A DNA stretch of 15,152 bases from CBDUXT01 sp965371245 (GCA_965371245.1 CBDUXT010000118.1:1-15152); one strand, 5' to 3'. Positions 6,734-14,636 are shown, counted from the first letter of the stretch. Notes: generated from the letters alone by a model not told the origin. Numbers and translations are program-made.

Positions 6734-7870
6734 ATGATTCTTGTCATAGTGACTGTGCTGGCAGTCTTACACTTCGCGCCGCCCGCAACGCCGCGCGTGA
6801 CGCGGATTCCTTGCGCGGCAGGAACCTTTCCGGGACGTGTCCCGCCCCCGGACGAGCACATCTTCGTCGGGTCCGACGAGGGCGATTGTGTTTACTTTGA
6901 TCGGACCGGCAAGGTTGTGATGAGGCATCCGATCGGCGGTTGCAGAGATTTTATTGGTGATTTTGCTACAACACAATTGCCGACTTCTTGGGGGTACTTA
7001 TCAAGGACCGGACAGATCATACAGGTTGATGGGGCTAACAATTTATATCCTCCTTCAGAGGGGATGGCGCGCTTTCAAGTCCCTGCGAACCGGTTTCCCA
7101 ACATCTCCTGGAAGTACGGCTACATCGATCTAAAAGAAGCGGTCGTATCAGTCAAGGCGATCTATGATCACGGCGGCAATTACTCCGATGGTCTCGCGCG
7201 AGTCAACAAGGGCGCGTCAAACTGGAATCGTGGTTTGGTCTCCGGCGGACGGTGGGGTTATATCGACCGCTCCGGGAACATTGTGATCCCAATTACCCTG
7301 CAGGGCGCCGGGGATTTTTCGGAGGGACTGGCTCCCGCCGCAGTAAGCTTCCAGAGATGGGGGTACATTGACCGTAGCGGAGCGTGGGTGATTCCACCGC
7401 AGTTCGAGTCGGCGGAGCCTTTCTCGGATGGCCTCGCACGCGTCCGACAAGACGGCAAAACGGTCTTCGTTGGCCGTGACGGCCGCGTCGCTGTGACCTC
7501 TAAGTATCAGCCGTTCAAAGATTTCGCGGGCGGGCTGGCACGAGTAATGAGCGAAGAGGACGATTATTGGCAAGGCTTCATCGATCACTCGGGTGGACTC
7601 GCCGTCCCCACGCTGTTCAGCGAAGTGAAGAGTTTTTCGGAGGGTCTGGCCGCTGTTTCCATCGGGCCCACAGGTGGGTACCGCAAGTGGGGATTCATCG
7701 ACAAGAGCGGAGCCTGGGTCATCGAGCCACGATTCTTTTATGCAAACAGCTTTCGCGGTGGACTGGCAAAGGTTTACGTCTACCTAGGGGAATCTCACGA
7801 GGAAGATTTCTACATCGACCGTACGGGCAAGCAGGTCTGGCCGGTGACGAAGGGCGCCGATGGGAAATGA
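6734..7870 (+). CDS. Secreted WG-repeat protein
   Basis: ATG 6734 has GGGGAGG 9 bases upstream; the in-frame ATG at 6725 directly abuts that site and is the alternative, giving a more basic N-terminus. A hydrophobic N-terminal segment (MILVIVTVLAVLHF) suggests export. The body consists of WG repeats of about 45 residues with the pattern WGYIDRSGxWVIPPxF...FSDGLARV. Good examples are RWGYIDRSGNIVIP, RWGYIDRSGAWVIPPQF, GFIDHSGGLAVPTLF and KWGFIDKSGAWVIEP, with more degenerate units at both ends. The WG repeat family (beta-rich) is found in surface and secreted proteins, and its ligand is generally unknown. The gene sits exactly between the two copies of the 0.57-kb beta-helix segment, so it may have arrived with, or be lost by, recombination between them. 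Confidence 0.88.
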   Translation: MILVIVTVLAVLHFAPPATPRVTRIPCAAGTFPGRVPPPDEHIFVGSDEGDCVYFDRTGKVVMRHPIGGCRDFIGDFATTQLPTSWGYLSRTGQIIQVDGANNLYPPSEGMARFQVPANRFPNISWKYGYIDLKEAVVSVKAIYDHGGNYSDGLARVNKGASNWNRGLVSGGRWGYIDRSGNIVIPITLQGAGDFSEGLAPAAVSFQRWGYIDRSGAWVIPPQFESAEPFSDGLARVRQDGKTVFVGRDGRVAVTSKYQPFKDFAGGLARVMSEEDDYWQGFIDHSGGLAVPTLFSEVKSFSEGLAAVSIGPTGGYRKWGFIDKSGAWVIEPRFFYANSFRGGLAKVYVYLGESHEEDFYIDRTGKQVWPVTKGADGK

Positions 7871-8045
7871 GTCAGCGAGCCGCGCAAGGTGTGGTCGCGC
7901 CGGGGTTTAGCCGATGGTGCGCGGACTATCCAAGCAAAGGGCGCGGGTGTGCTTGCCCCCGTTGAGTCCGCCCCCCCGATCCGTATTCCGGGCCGCCCTA
8001 GTGGTCTTGAGTCGTAGCTGGTGGAACAAGCGTCGTGAGTGTCGT
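7871..8045. other. Intergenic stretch after the WG gene
   Basis: No gene is seen. The 9-bp tandem repeat GTCGTGAGT occurs twice at 8032-8049, right at the left boundary of repeat copy 2. Confidence 0.5.
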
Positions 8046-8616
8046 GAGTGATGCCCTTAGGGGCGTGCGAGAACAAGGTAGGCACGTCGGTGTCTGCAGC
8101 AAGAACGCGGCGCTACACGATGGCCGCGAAGCGGAGAGAGAGTTATGAAATGTCTTGATGGTCGGAGCTTTGGTGCGGCCTGGATTTCGGTTCTCATGGC
8201 CGCCTCGGGGGCCGTGGCTAGTCCTGTCTACGTCGATCTCGGCTCAACCTGCATCCCGGCCACACAAACATGCGGCGCAACTTGGGCGACGGCCTATCCG
8301 TCGCTTCAACCGGCGATCGACGAGGCCGGTCAGACGGCAGGGACCGAGGTGTGGGTGGCACAGGGTAAGTACACGGGTCCCTTCACCATTCCAGACGCCG
8401 TCAAGATCTACGGCGGCTTCGCGGGTACCGAGACGCTGGCCTCGCAGGCAAGGCCGGGCGTCTACGTTACGCGGATCAGCGGCGGCTCGCCGGCCATCTC
8501 GACCACCGCGACGGGCTCGGCAACGGTCCTGCGCGGGTTCCACATACGCGGTGGATCGCTGTCCACATTGACTGGCACGCCCAACGTCGGCGCGGGCCTG
8601 TTCCTTCAGGACAGCA
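8046..8616. repeat. 0.57-kb direct repeat, copy 2
   Basis: This is the counterpart of 6004-6574 at an offset of 2042 bp with no gaps. Here the reading frame continues into beta-helix rungs, so this copy keeps the longer, probably ancestral, arrangement on its right side. Confidence 0.85.
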
Positions 8617-9116
8617 GCCTGCATGTGATCGATTGCGTCTTCTCGGCCAACACGTCTACCTTTGCGGGCGGGGCCGTCGGGATGGAGGGCGCCAGCTCTC
8701 CGGTCTTTGAAAACTGCGTGTTTTCACGAAACAACGGCGGCTTCGGCGGCGGGGCCGTCGGCGTGCGCGCGGGTTCGCCCACGTTTATCAACTGCCTATT
8801 CGACAACAACGAGGCCAGTGAAGGCGGCGCGGTTGTCAACTTCGACGGAACGCCCACGTTCATCAACTGCACCTTCGTAGGCAACACGGCCACGGAGGGC
8901 AGCGGCGGCGGGCTGTTCGACTCGGTGGGCATGTTCTACTTCCCGAACCAAGTCTACACGCCACCAAGCGGCGTGGTGGATATCTTCGACCTTACCGCGG
9001 CCATCGATGTGTTTCGTGACGCGCCGGTACAGCCCTTGTTCCGCTTCGCGGACATGAACCCGGTGAATTGCGCGACCCGGCAGTCCTCGTTGGCGCCGGC
9101 AAGGCCGACATTATAG
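8145..9116 (+). CDS. Secreted beta-helix protein fused to dockerin-like tail, frameshifted
   Basis: The ATG is preceded by GGAGAG. A signal peptide occupies about residues 1-26 (ISVLMAASGAVA-SP). The pectin-lyase-fold opening matches copy 1, followed by four right-handed beta-helix rungs of the type SPVFENCVFSRNNGGFGGGA, SPTFINCLFDNNEASEGGA and TPTFINCTFVGNTA. Instead of further rungs the frame passes through GMFYFPNQVY directly into VVDIFDLTAAIDVF and FADMNPVNCATR, homologous to the dockerin-like part of the RHS gene at 4200-4310. After base 9078 one base is missing relative to that homologue (gaccc-ggcag against gacccaggcag), so the frame ends early at 9116 and the second dockerin-like helix is lost from the product. 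Such proteins are normally extracellular or surface attached. Confidence 0.8.
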   Translation: MKCLDGRSFGAAWISVLMAASGAVASPVYVDLGSTCIPATQTCGATWATAYPSLQPAIDEAGQTAGTEVWVAQGKYTGPFTIPDAVKIYGGFAGTETLASQARPGVYVTRISGGSPAISTTATGSATVLRGFHIRGGSLSTLTGTPNVGAGLFLQDSSLHVIDCVFSANTSTFAGGAVGMEGASSPVFENCVFSRNNGGFGGGAVGVRAGSPTFINCLFDNNEASEGGAVVNFDGTPTFINCTFVGNTATEGSGGGLFDSVGMFYFPNQVYTPPSGVVDIFDLTAAIDVFRDAPVQPLFRFADMNPVNCATRQSSLAPARPTL

Positions 9117-9310
9117 ACCTGGTGGTAATCCTCGATGCCTTCCGCGCGCTCACGTACGATGAGGTATCCACCGCCAACAACGACTGCGCCGTTTCGCCAT
9201 GCCCGATCCCGCCGCCTTCCGGCCCATCGGGCAACCCCTACTTCTTCACCGGCCGGCCGCACCGCGCGCGGTCTCAAAGTCTCCGCCGCCCCAGTCCTAG
9301 GCCGCGTTGA
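9079..9310 (+). pseudogene. Out-of-frame end of the dockerin-like module plus RHS core scrap
   Basis: In the frame reached by restoring one base, this stretch reads VLVGAGKADIIDLVVILDAF, then CPIPPPSGPSGNPYFFTGR, matching RHS residues 540-596. Homology stops at about 9254, in the middle of the RHS core motif. The remainder to the stop at 9308 is unrelated and lies antisense to the ankyrin remnant. It is clearly a fragment carried over from an RHS gene. Confidence 0.75.
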
Positions 9311-9520
9311 TCAGCTTGGGGTACTCTTCCAACAACGACTTCACGCGGTCGAGACTGGAATGTGCGAGTCTGACGAGCTCCTCGACCTTCTCGGTCGGAA
9401 TCCGCGGGCCTTTCTTCTTCCGCTTTTTCTGTCCTTGCGCCAAGAGTGTCGCCGGCGAACACCAAGCCGGCAGCGGCCGCCCCAACAACCGCGGACCTTA
9501 CGAACTAACTACGTGTCATC
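9259..9520 (-). pseudogene. Ankyrin-type protein remnant with nonsense and frameshift
   Basis: Reading right to left: GAAAAGLVFAGDTLGAR resembles the hydrophobic part of a signal peptide. A frame change follows, then PTEKVEELVRLAHSSLDRVK and LLEEYPKLINAA. A TAG (9297-9299) stands where TGG is expected, and DWGGGDFETA follows after it. From recall, the order EELVRLAHxDLDKVKxLLxExPxLINAxWDWGGGDFETALGAA is the N-terminus of secreted ankyrin-repeat proteins of this group. The ankyrin body is gone: homology ends at about 9260, where the RHS-derived scrap begins. It is certainly non-functional as it stands. Confidence 0.6.
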
Positions 9521-9722
9521 TTCTGCATCGCTCTTCTCCGTGATCGTCCACTGGGACGCTTCGCGTTCGAATACCGGTACAGCGATAACTACGCCGCCCA
9601 GCGGTGGTGAGGTCTGCATCGTCTCGGTGTCACCCACGACCGCCAGTTGCCCTTGGCGCCCGGATATGCTACTGGTGGCTCAGTGTTTCGAGTACTGGCA
9701 TGGTCACTTCGGAGTTTCGCGC
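9521..9722. other. Intergenic stretch upstream of mddA-like gene
   Basis: No gene is recognised. The plus frame is open into the next gene but shows no protein-like composition. A GGAG 8 bases before the ATG at 9723 is the likely ribosome site of the next gene. Confidence 0.5.
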
Positions 9723-10481
9723 ATGAACCGCCTCCTCGCGTTCGGCTATGGGCTTGTCTGCTACGTTTGCTTTTTCGGAACGTTCCTCTACGCCATCGGT
9801 TTTCTGGCGAACCTCTGGGTTCCCAAGACGATCGACTCCGGCACGGCCGGTCCGATCGGCAGGGCCATCGTGATCAACGGGCTGCTGCTCTTGCTCTTCG
9901 CGGTCCAGCACACCCCCATGGCGCGCCCCGGTTTCAAGAAGTGGTGGACGAAGTTTGTTCCCGCTCCGATCGAACGGAGCACCTACGTCCTGCTTTCCAG
10001 CCTGGTGCTGATCCTGCTCTTCTGGCAGTGGCGCCCCATGCCAACGGTTGTCTGGCAGGTGGACAACGCGATCGGCAGTAACGTCCTGATGGGGCTGTTC
10101 TTCGCGGGTCCCTTGCTCGTCGTCGTGTCGAGTTTCTTGATCGACCACTTCGACCTGTTTGGCATGCGTCAGGTCTATCTCTATCTTCGAGGCGTGGAGT
10201 ACACGCATCACCCGTTCAGCGTGCCGTTTTTGTACAAGTTCGTCCGACACCCGCTCTACGTCGGATGGTTCCTGACGTTCTGGTGTGCGCCGACGATGTC
10301 ACAGGGGCACCTGTTGTTTGCCGTCGTCTCGTGCGCGTACATCCTCGTCGCCATCGTCTTCGAGGAGCGCGATTTGCTGCACTTCCTTGGCGAGGATTAC
10401 GCACAATACCGCCGTAAGGTACCGATGCTGATCCCTTGGCCGCGAAAGCGCACGGCCCGGGCAACCGCGTCCGACGCGTAG
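9723..10481 (+). CDS. mddA: Methanethiol S-methyltransferase-like membrane protein (MddA family)
   Basis: This 252-residue integral membrane protein has ATG preceded by GGAG at 8 bases. Hydrophobic segments lie at about 7-30, 46-63, 86-101, 119-141, 178-190 and 197-214. Diagnostic stretches are FAVQHTPMARPGFKKWW, PIERSTYVLLSSLVL, HFDLFGMRQVYLYLRG, FVRHPLYVGW (R175 H176 P177) and EERDLLHFLGEDYAQYRRKV. The last two are the SAM-binding signature of the isoprenylcysteine methyltransferase-like/NnrU group, and the overall pattern is that of MddA. That enzyme methylates methanethiol with S-adenosylmethionine to form dimethyl sulfide, at the cytoplasmic membrane. It stands alone, convergent with the M16 gene. 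The substrate is inferred from family resemblance only; a related isoprenylcysteine-type methyltransferase is the alternative. Confidence 0.82.
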   Translation: MNRLLAFGYGLVCYVCFFGTFLYAIGFLANLWVPKTIDSGTAGPIGRAIVINGLLLLLFAVQHTPMARPGFKKWWTKFVPAPIERSTYVLLSSLVLILLFWQWRPMPTVVWQVDNAIGSNVLMGLFFAGPLLVVVSSFLIDHFDLFGMRQVYLYLRGVEYTHHPFSVPFLYKFVRHPLYVGWFLTFWCAPTMSQGHLLFAVVSCAYILVAIVFEERDLLHFLGEDYAQYRRKVPMLIPWPRKRTARATASDA

Positions 10482-10487
10482 GGGCAA

Positions 10488-10547
10488 GTTGTCAGTCTTC
10501 AGTGGTCAGTCTTGAGCGGTCAGCCAAACACTGATAACTGATAACTA
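10488..10547. repeat. Short tandem and inverted repeats between convergent genes
   Basis: A 14-base unit GTCAGTCTTCAGTG / GTCAGTCTTGAGCG / GTCAG is followed by CTGATAA twice. GTTGTCAGT at 10488-10496 can pair with ACTGATAAC at 10530-10538 or 10537-10545. With both genes ending here it could act as a bidirectional terminator, but there is no T run. Confidence 0.5.
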
Positions 10548-10551
10548 TTCA

Positions 10552-13257
10552 TCACTTCTTGTCACCTGTCACCGTCAGCTCGACGGGTTCCGGCAGGTCG
10601 AGGCCTTTGAGTTGCTCGATGATCTGCCTCTTGTCCCCGACGAGTACGAGCAGGCATTTCTCCAGCGGAACGGCGTTGTAGGCCAAGCGGTTGAGGTCGG
10701 TCTCGGTCACGCGCGTGACGGCAAGTAGCTCGTCGCCGAGGTCGCTGAAGGGCCGGTTGTTTCGCACAAGCGTGGACGCGGTGCCCAGGATGCCGCCCAG
10801 ACCGGCGAAGGATTGGATCATCCCCATCCGCTGTGATGCACGGGCCTTGCCGGCTTCGACCACCGAGACGTTGCCGCCGCGGATCGCGGAAAACTCATTG
10901 AGGAACTCGCTGATGGATGCGCCGGTCACGTCGGCGCGCACGCTGGAGGTGGCCGAAAAATAGCCCACCTTCTGGTTCATGGAATAACCGCATCGCGCGC
11001 CGTACGTGTAGCCGTGTTCCTCGCGCAGGTTTTGGTTCAGCCGGCTGGTGAAGCTTCCGCCGAGGATGGTGTTGAACAGCTCGAGCTTGATGCGATTCGG
11101 GTCGTTGTAGATCGGCCCGGGCATGGTGAACCGCACGACCGTTTGCACGGCACCGGGTCGATCGACGATCACCATGCGAGCCGCCCTGTTCGCTGGCTCG
11201 CCGTAGCTCGGGGTGGGCAGAGGCGAGGCGCCGGTCGCGTCCTCCCACGAGCCGAAGGCCCGATCGAGGAGACGCCGGACGGTCTCGACCGACAGATCAC
11301 CCGCCACGAGGATCGTCGCCCCGGTCGGGCGGAACAACCGCGGGTGGAAGTTCTTGACATCCGTGAGTGTCACAGATTCGGCACTGTCCAGCGTGCCGCC
11401 GGATGGCCGGCTGTAGGGATGAGCGTCGCCGAAGTACGCCCGCATGGCCACCGTGCGCGCGACCGACGTCGGGCGGTCCTGAGCGCGCTTGAGCCCCTGC
11501 AGGTGAAGGTTATGCACGCGATCCCATTCCTTCTTGTCGAACCGGGGCCGCAACACCGCGTCGGTCGCCAGGGTCAGGGCTTCGCCGAAGTTACGAGTCA
11601 GCGCGGAGAGGCTGACCGTGGTGGAGTCCAGACGGCTGAACACACTGAGGCGCGCCCCTAACTGGTCGAGCGCGTTGGCAAACTCGATCGCGTTCCGCGA
11701 GCCGGCACCCTCATCGAGCATGTTCGCCGTCAACGAGGCCAGCCCCCCCTTACCGGCCGGGTCGCTGGTGGTGCCGCCCGCAAGGAGCATGCTCATCTGA
11801 ACCAGCGGAAGCTCGCGCCGTTCCCAGTGATGAACGGTGATCCCGTTCCTGAGCTTCAAGGTCTTGGGTAGCTCGGGCGTGAACGGTGGGGCCGCCGCGA
11901 TCACGGGCTGTTCGTCGCGCGGAGCCTCCTCCGTTGGTTTGAGCTCGGGGATTACCCGAAGAATCAGTCGGGCGTCCCGCGTCAGCACGTTCTTCGCCCA
12001 CCGCCGCGTACGATCGGCCGAGGCGTTTCGATAGCGGTCGAGGTCGCGCTTGAAGGAGTTCGGCTCGCCGAAGTAGAACTGATAGGTGTTCATCCGGTCG
12101 GCTTTTCCCAGAAGCGACTGGAGACGCGAGACGGCCGAGAACTCGATCCGGGATTTTTGACGCTCGAGTTCATCCGCGGTGGGACCGATCCGGATGAACT
12201 CGGCCACCGTCTCGTCGATCGCCTGCTCGAGGGCAGCCAGTTCGATGCCGGGTCTCGCCGTCGCCTGGATCCGGAACAACGATCCGAGAAGACTCGAACC
12301 CTGAAACGCGCTGACATCGACGGCCAGCTTGTCTTTGTACACCAGGCGCTGGTACAGCCGGCTGGAGATCCCGTCCGAAAGGATGGAGGCCACCAGGTCC
12401 ATCTCGGCGTCGCCTGGGGCAAACTGCTTCGGGCTGTGATAGACCATGGTCGTTCGGGCGAACTGCACCGTGTCGGTCATGGTCAGGCGTTTGACGCCGT
12501 CGAGCTTGACCGGACCGGCTGTGGGGTGAACGACGTCGTTGCCCCTCGGTAGGGTTCCGAACACCTTCGCGATGAGCGGCTTGATCTCGACCGGGTTGAA
12601 GTCGCCGGCGACAACCAGGCTGGCGTTGCTGGGCAGGTAATAGGTTCGGAAGAAGTTCTTCACGTCGTCAACGGTCGCGGCCTCCAGGTCTTCATGCGAG
12701 CCGATCACCGTGTTGTGGTAGGGATGTCCGTCGGGATACATGATCCCGGTGATCCGCAGCTCGGCCTTCCCATAGGGTCGATTCTCCGACGTCTGTCGGC
12801 GCTCGTTGCGTACCACCGCTCGCTGTTTGTCGAGCTTCTCCTGAGTCATGGCGTCGTCCAGCGCTTCGAGCCGATCGGCGTCCAGCCAGAGCAGGGTCGG
12901 CAGGAGTTCCGACGGACCCATCGAGTAGTAGTTGGTCCGGTCCTGGCTGGTCGAGGCGTTGTTGAACCCGCCGCCGGCCTCCATGATGTTGTCGAAGTTC
13001 CCGCCCGGTACGCGATGGGTCCCCATGAACATCAGGTGCTCGAACAGGTGGGCGAACCCGGAGCGCCCCTCGGCCTCGTCCTTGGAGGCGACGTAGTACC
13101 AGGTGTTGATGCACACCGAGGGCACGCTGTGATCTTCATGCAGAATGACGGTCAGGCCGTTGGGCAGCGTGTACTTCTGGTAGGCCACGTCCTGGGCATA
13201 CGCGGAACAGCAAAACAGCATCGTGATGGCCGGGAGAACTCTGTTTGTTCGGCACAT
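10552..13257 (-). CDS. Periplasmic M16 zinc metallopeptidase, two-domain
   Basis: This is a 901-residue protein. ATG 13257 has AAGGA 9 bases upstream; the GTG at 13305 would add 16 residues before the signal peptide and has no such site. A signal peptide ends at AYA-QD (residues about 1-21). The first M16 domain carries the zinc-binding HLFEH (H70, E73, H74) and the distal glutamate in VVRNERR (E152). It continues with a pitrilysin-type fold (RTYYLPSNASLVVAGDFNP). The second M16 domain starts near residue 465 (LRNGITVHHWERRELPLVQM) and lacks HxxEH; it is the non-catalytic half, with FRPTGATILVAGDLSVE and REEHGYTYGARCGYSMN, the region of the conserved R/Y pair. The length fits fused two-domain M16 enzymes that degrade peptides in the periplasm. 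It is divergent from the PLP enzyme gene. Substrate unknown. Confidence 0.93.
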   Translation of the reverse strand: MCRTNRVLPAITMLFCCSAYAQDVAYQKYTLPNGLTVILHEDHSVPSVCINTWYYVASKDEAEGRSGFAHLFEHLMFMGTHRVPGGNFDNIMEAGGGFNNASTSQDRTNYYSMGPSELLPTLLWLDADRLEALDDAMTQEKLDKQRAVVRNERRQTSENRPYGKAELRITGIMYPDGHPYHNTVIGSHEDLEAATVDDVKNFFRTYYLPSNASLVVAGDFNPVEIKPLIAKVFGTLPRGNDVVHPTAGPVKLDGVKRLTMTDTVQFARTTMVYHSPKQFAPGDAEMDLVASILSDGISSRLYQRLVYKDKLAVDVSAFQGSSLLGSLFRIQATARPGIELAALEQAIDETVAEFIRIGPTADELERQKSRIEFSAVSRLQSLLGKADRMNTYQFYFGEPNSFKRDLDRYRNASADRTRRWAKNVLTRDARLILRVIPELKPTEEAPRDEQPVIAAAPPFTPELPKTLKLRNGITVHHWERRELPLVQMSMLLAGGTTSDPAGKGGLASLTANMLDEGAGSRNAIEFANALDQLGARLSVFSRLDSTTVSLSALTRNFGEALTLATDAVLRPRFDKKEWDRVHNLHLQGLKRAQDRPTSVARTVAMRAYFGDAHPYSRPSGGTLDSAESVTLTDVKNFHPRLFRPTGATILVAGDLSVETVRRLLDRAFGSWEDATGASPLPTPSYGEPANRAARMVIVDRPGAVQTVVRFTMPGPIYNDPNRIKLELFNTILGGSFTSRLNQNLREEHGYTYGARCGYSMNQKVGYFSATSSVRADVTGASISEFLNEFSAIRGGNVSVVEAGKARASQRMGMIQSFAGLGGILGTASTLVRNNRPFSDLGDELLAVTRVTETDLNRLAYNAVPLEKCLLVLVGDKRQIIEQLKGLDLPEPVELTVTGDKK

Positions 13258-13673
13258 GTCTGAAGATCCTTCCAAACGAGGCGTGAAAACAAGTACGACC
13301 GCCAAACCCCAGTCCTGCGTCGCAACTCAAACGATGGGTTGTGTCGGGTGGTATGGGCAAACTTGTTTGCCCGCGCTTGCCCATGCCACCCAGCAAGTCG
13401 TGTGCGACGCGGCCGTAGGTTGAGTCGCACGCAGCGCGGTTCCACGGGAAACGGCGCGCCAGCAGCGATAGCCATGCTACCGTCACGTCCTGCGGGATGC
13501 CAGCAGTCTGCGGGAAGATCACGCCGCCGTTTTGCCCAATTTCCGGGGGTACACCCGCGTGCGTGCTCGATGGCAGGCCGCCTTCCCCCTTTGCCCGGTC
13601 CCGGATAAGCTGACGGACGTACAACGGTCCCGAGGACAGCACCGCCCACGACGTTCCTGCGCAGGAGTGCTCC
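13258..13673. promoter_or_regulatory. Divergent intergenic region with nested inverted repeat
   Basis: This stretch separates the M16 gene (-) and the PLP enzyme gene (+) and must hold promoters for both, although no clear -35/-10 pair stands out. It contains the nested inverted repeat at 13346-13391. Long open frames on the minus strand here are continuations of antisense frames and show no protein-like features. Confidence 0.5.
13346..13391. repeat. Nested inverted repeat (two exclusive hairpins)
   Basis: The outer arms, 13346-13360 and 13377-13391, pair over 15 bases with one G-T mismatch. The inner sequence, GGGCAAAC-TT-GTTTGCCC at 13355-13372, is itself an 8-bp inverted repeat that uses part of the outer left arm, so the two folds exclude each other. 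I recall similar GGGTGGCATGGGCAA-type palindromes scattered in planctomycete genomes, which would make this a dispersed repeat unit. Confidence 0.8.
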
Positions 13674-14636
13674 ATGGCTGATCGCCCGAATCTCGACGAG
13701 GTCCAGAGCGCCGCGGAGCGGATGGCCGACGTCGTTCGGCACACGCCACTGGTCCCGCTGCACAGCTTCGACCTTTCGCCGGACATCTTCCTCAAGCTGG
13801 AGATTCACCAGGTCGTCACGTCGTTCAAGATCCGCGGCGTGTTCAACGCGGTCGCCTGCCTCACGCCCGAAAAACGCAACGCCGGGCTCGGCACGGTCAG
13901 CGCGGGCAACACCGCTCAGGCCCTTGCCTGGGTCGGTCGCCACTTCGGCGTTTCCGCGCTCAGCATCATGCCGGAGCACGCGCCGGCGACCAAGATTGAG
14001 GCCGTCAAACGGTACGGGGGCGAACCGATCCTCGTGCCGACCGCCGAGGTGTTTCGGTTTCTCAAAGAGCATCTTTGGGAGGCGGAGCCCTACGCCTTCA
14101 TCCATCCGTGGACGGACCGCAACCTCTGGATTGGCCACGGCACCATCGGGCTGGAGATCCTGTCCGATCTGCCATCGGTTGACTCGGTCTACGTTCCGGT
14201 CGGCGGAGGGGGACTGATCACCGGCGTGGGCAGCGTGCTCAAGGCGCTCAACCCCGAAGTGCGGGTCATCGCGGTCGAGCCCGAGGGCTGCCCCGCGCTT
14301 CACGAAAGCATCCGCCAGGGTCGCCCCGTCAGTGTCGATTGCGACACCATCTGCGACGGGGTGGCGGTCCCTTACATCACCGAGGAACTCTTCCCCATCC
14401 TGCGCGATCTGGTCGATGAGGTCGTTCTCGTTTCAGAACGCGACGTGAAGGCCACCATCAAGCGGCTCGCGCTGGGAAACCGGATCGTCGTCGAGGGGTC
14501 GGCCGCGCTCTCGGTGGCCGCCGCGTCGGCAACGCCCAAAGAGAATCGCGGCGAAACGGTCTGCCTGGTGACGGGCGGCTCGATCGACGCCGACAAGTTC
14601 CAGGCCATCCTGGGGGATAAGACGCTGTCGGTCTGA
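13674..14636 (+). CDS. PLP-dependent threonine/serine dehydratase-like enzyme
   Basis: This is a 320-residue fold-type II PLP enzyme; GGAG lies 6 bases before the ATG. K52 in SFKIRG is the Schiff-base lysine. SAGNT (76-80) is the substrate loop, GGGGL (177-181) the phosphate-binding glycine loop, and TGGSID (300-305) the segment near the pyridine nitrogen. The length and the lack of an ACT domain fit a catabolic threonine dehydratase or serine racemase/dehydratase type rather than biosynthetic IlvA. The substrate loop departs from the usual SSGNH by having Thr in place of His, so the substrate may not be threonine or serine. Reaction inferred: beta-elimination of an amino acid to a keto acid and ammonia, in the cytoplasm. 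The gene is divergent from the M16 peptidase. Confidence 0.9.
   Translation: MADRPNLDEVQSAAERMADVVRHTPLVPLHSFDLSPDIFLKLEIHQVVTSFKIRGVFNAVACLTPEKRNAGLGTVSAGNTAQALAWVGRHFGVSALSIMPEHAPATKIEAVKRYGGEPILVPTAEVFRFLKEHLWEAEPYAFIHPWTDRNLWIGHGTIGLEILSDLPSVDSVYVPVGGGGLITGVGSVLKALNPEVRVIAVEPEGCPALHESIRQGRPVSVDCDTICDGVAVPYITEELFPILRDLVDEVVLVSERDVKATIKRLALGNRIVVEGSAALSVAAASATPKENRGETVCLVTGGSIDADKFQAILGDKTLSV

Noticed and set aside
9135..9722. Upstream extension of the mddA-like frame
   Set aside because: The extra 196 codons read through the dockerin remnant and the ankyrin remnant out of frame. MddA homology begins exactly at the ATG 9723, which has a ribosome site.
11014..11661. 215-codon plus-strand open frame
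   Set aside because: It is antisense to the M16 gene, inside a well-conserved domain.
13152..14303. 383-codon open frame on the minus strand
   Set aside because: It is antisense to the PLP enzyme, which has all expected motifs. The open frame shows no protein-like pattern.
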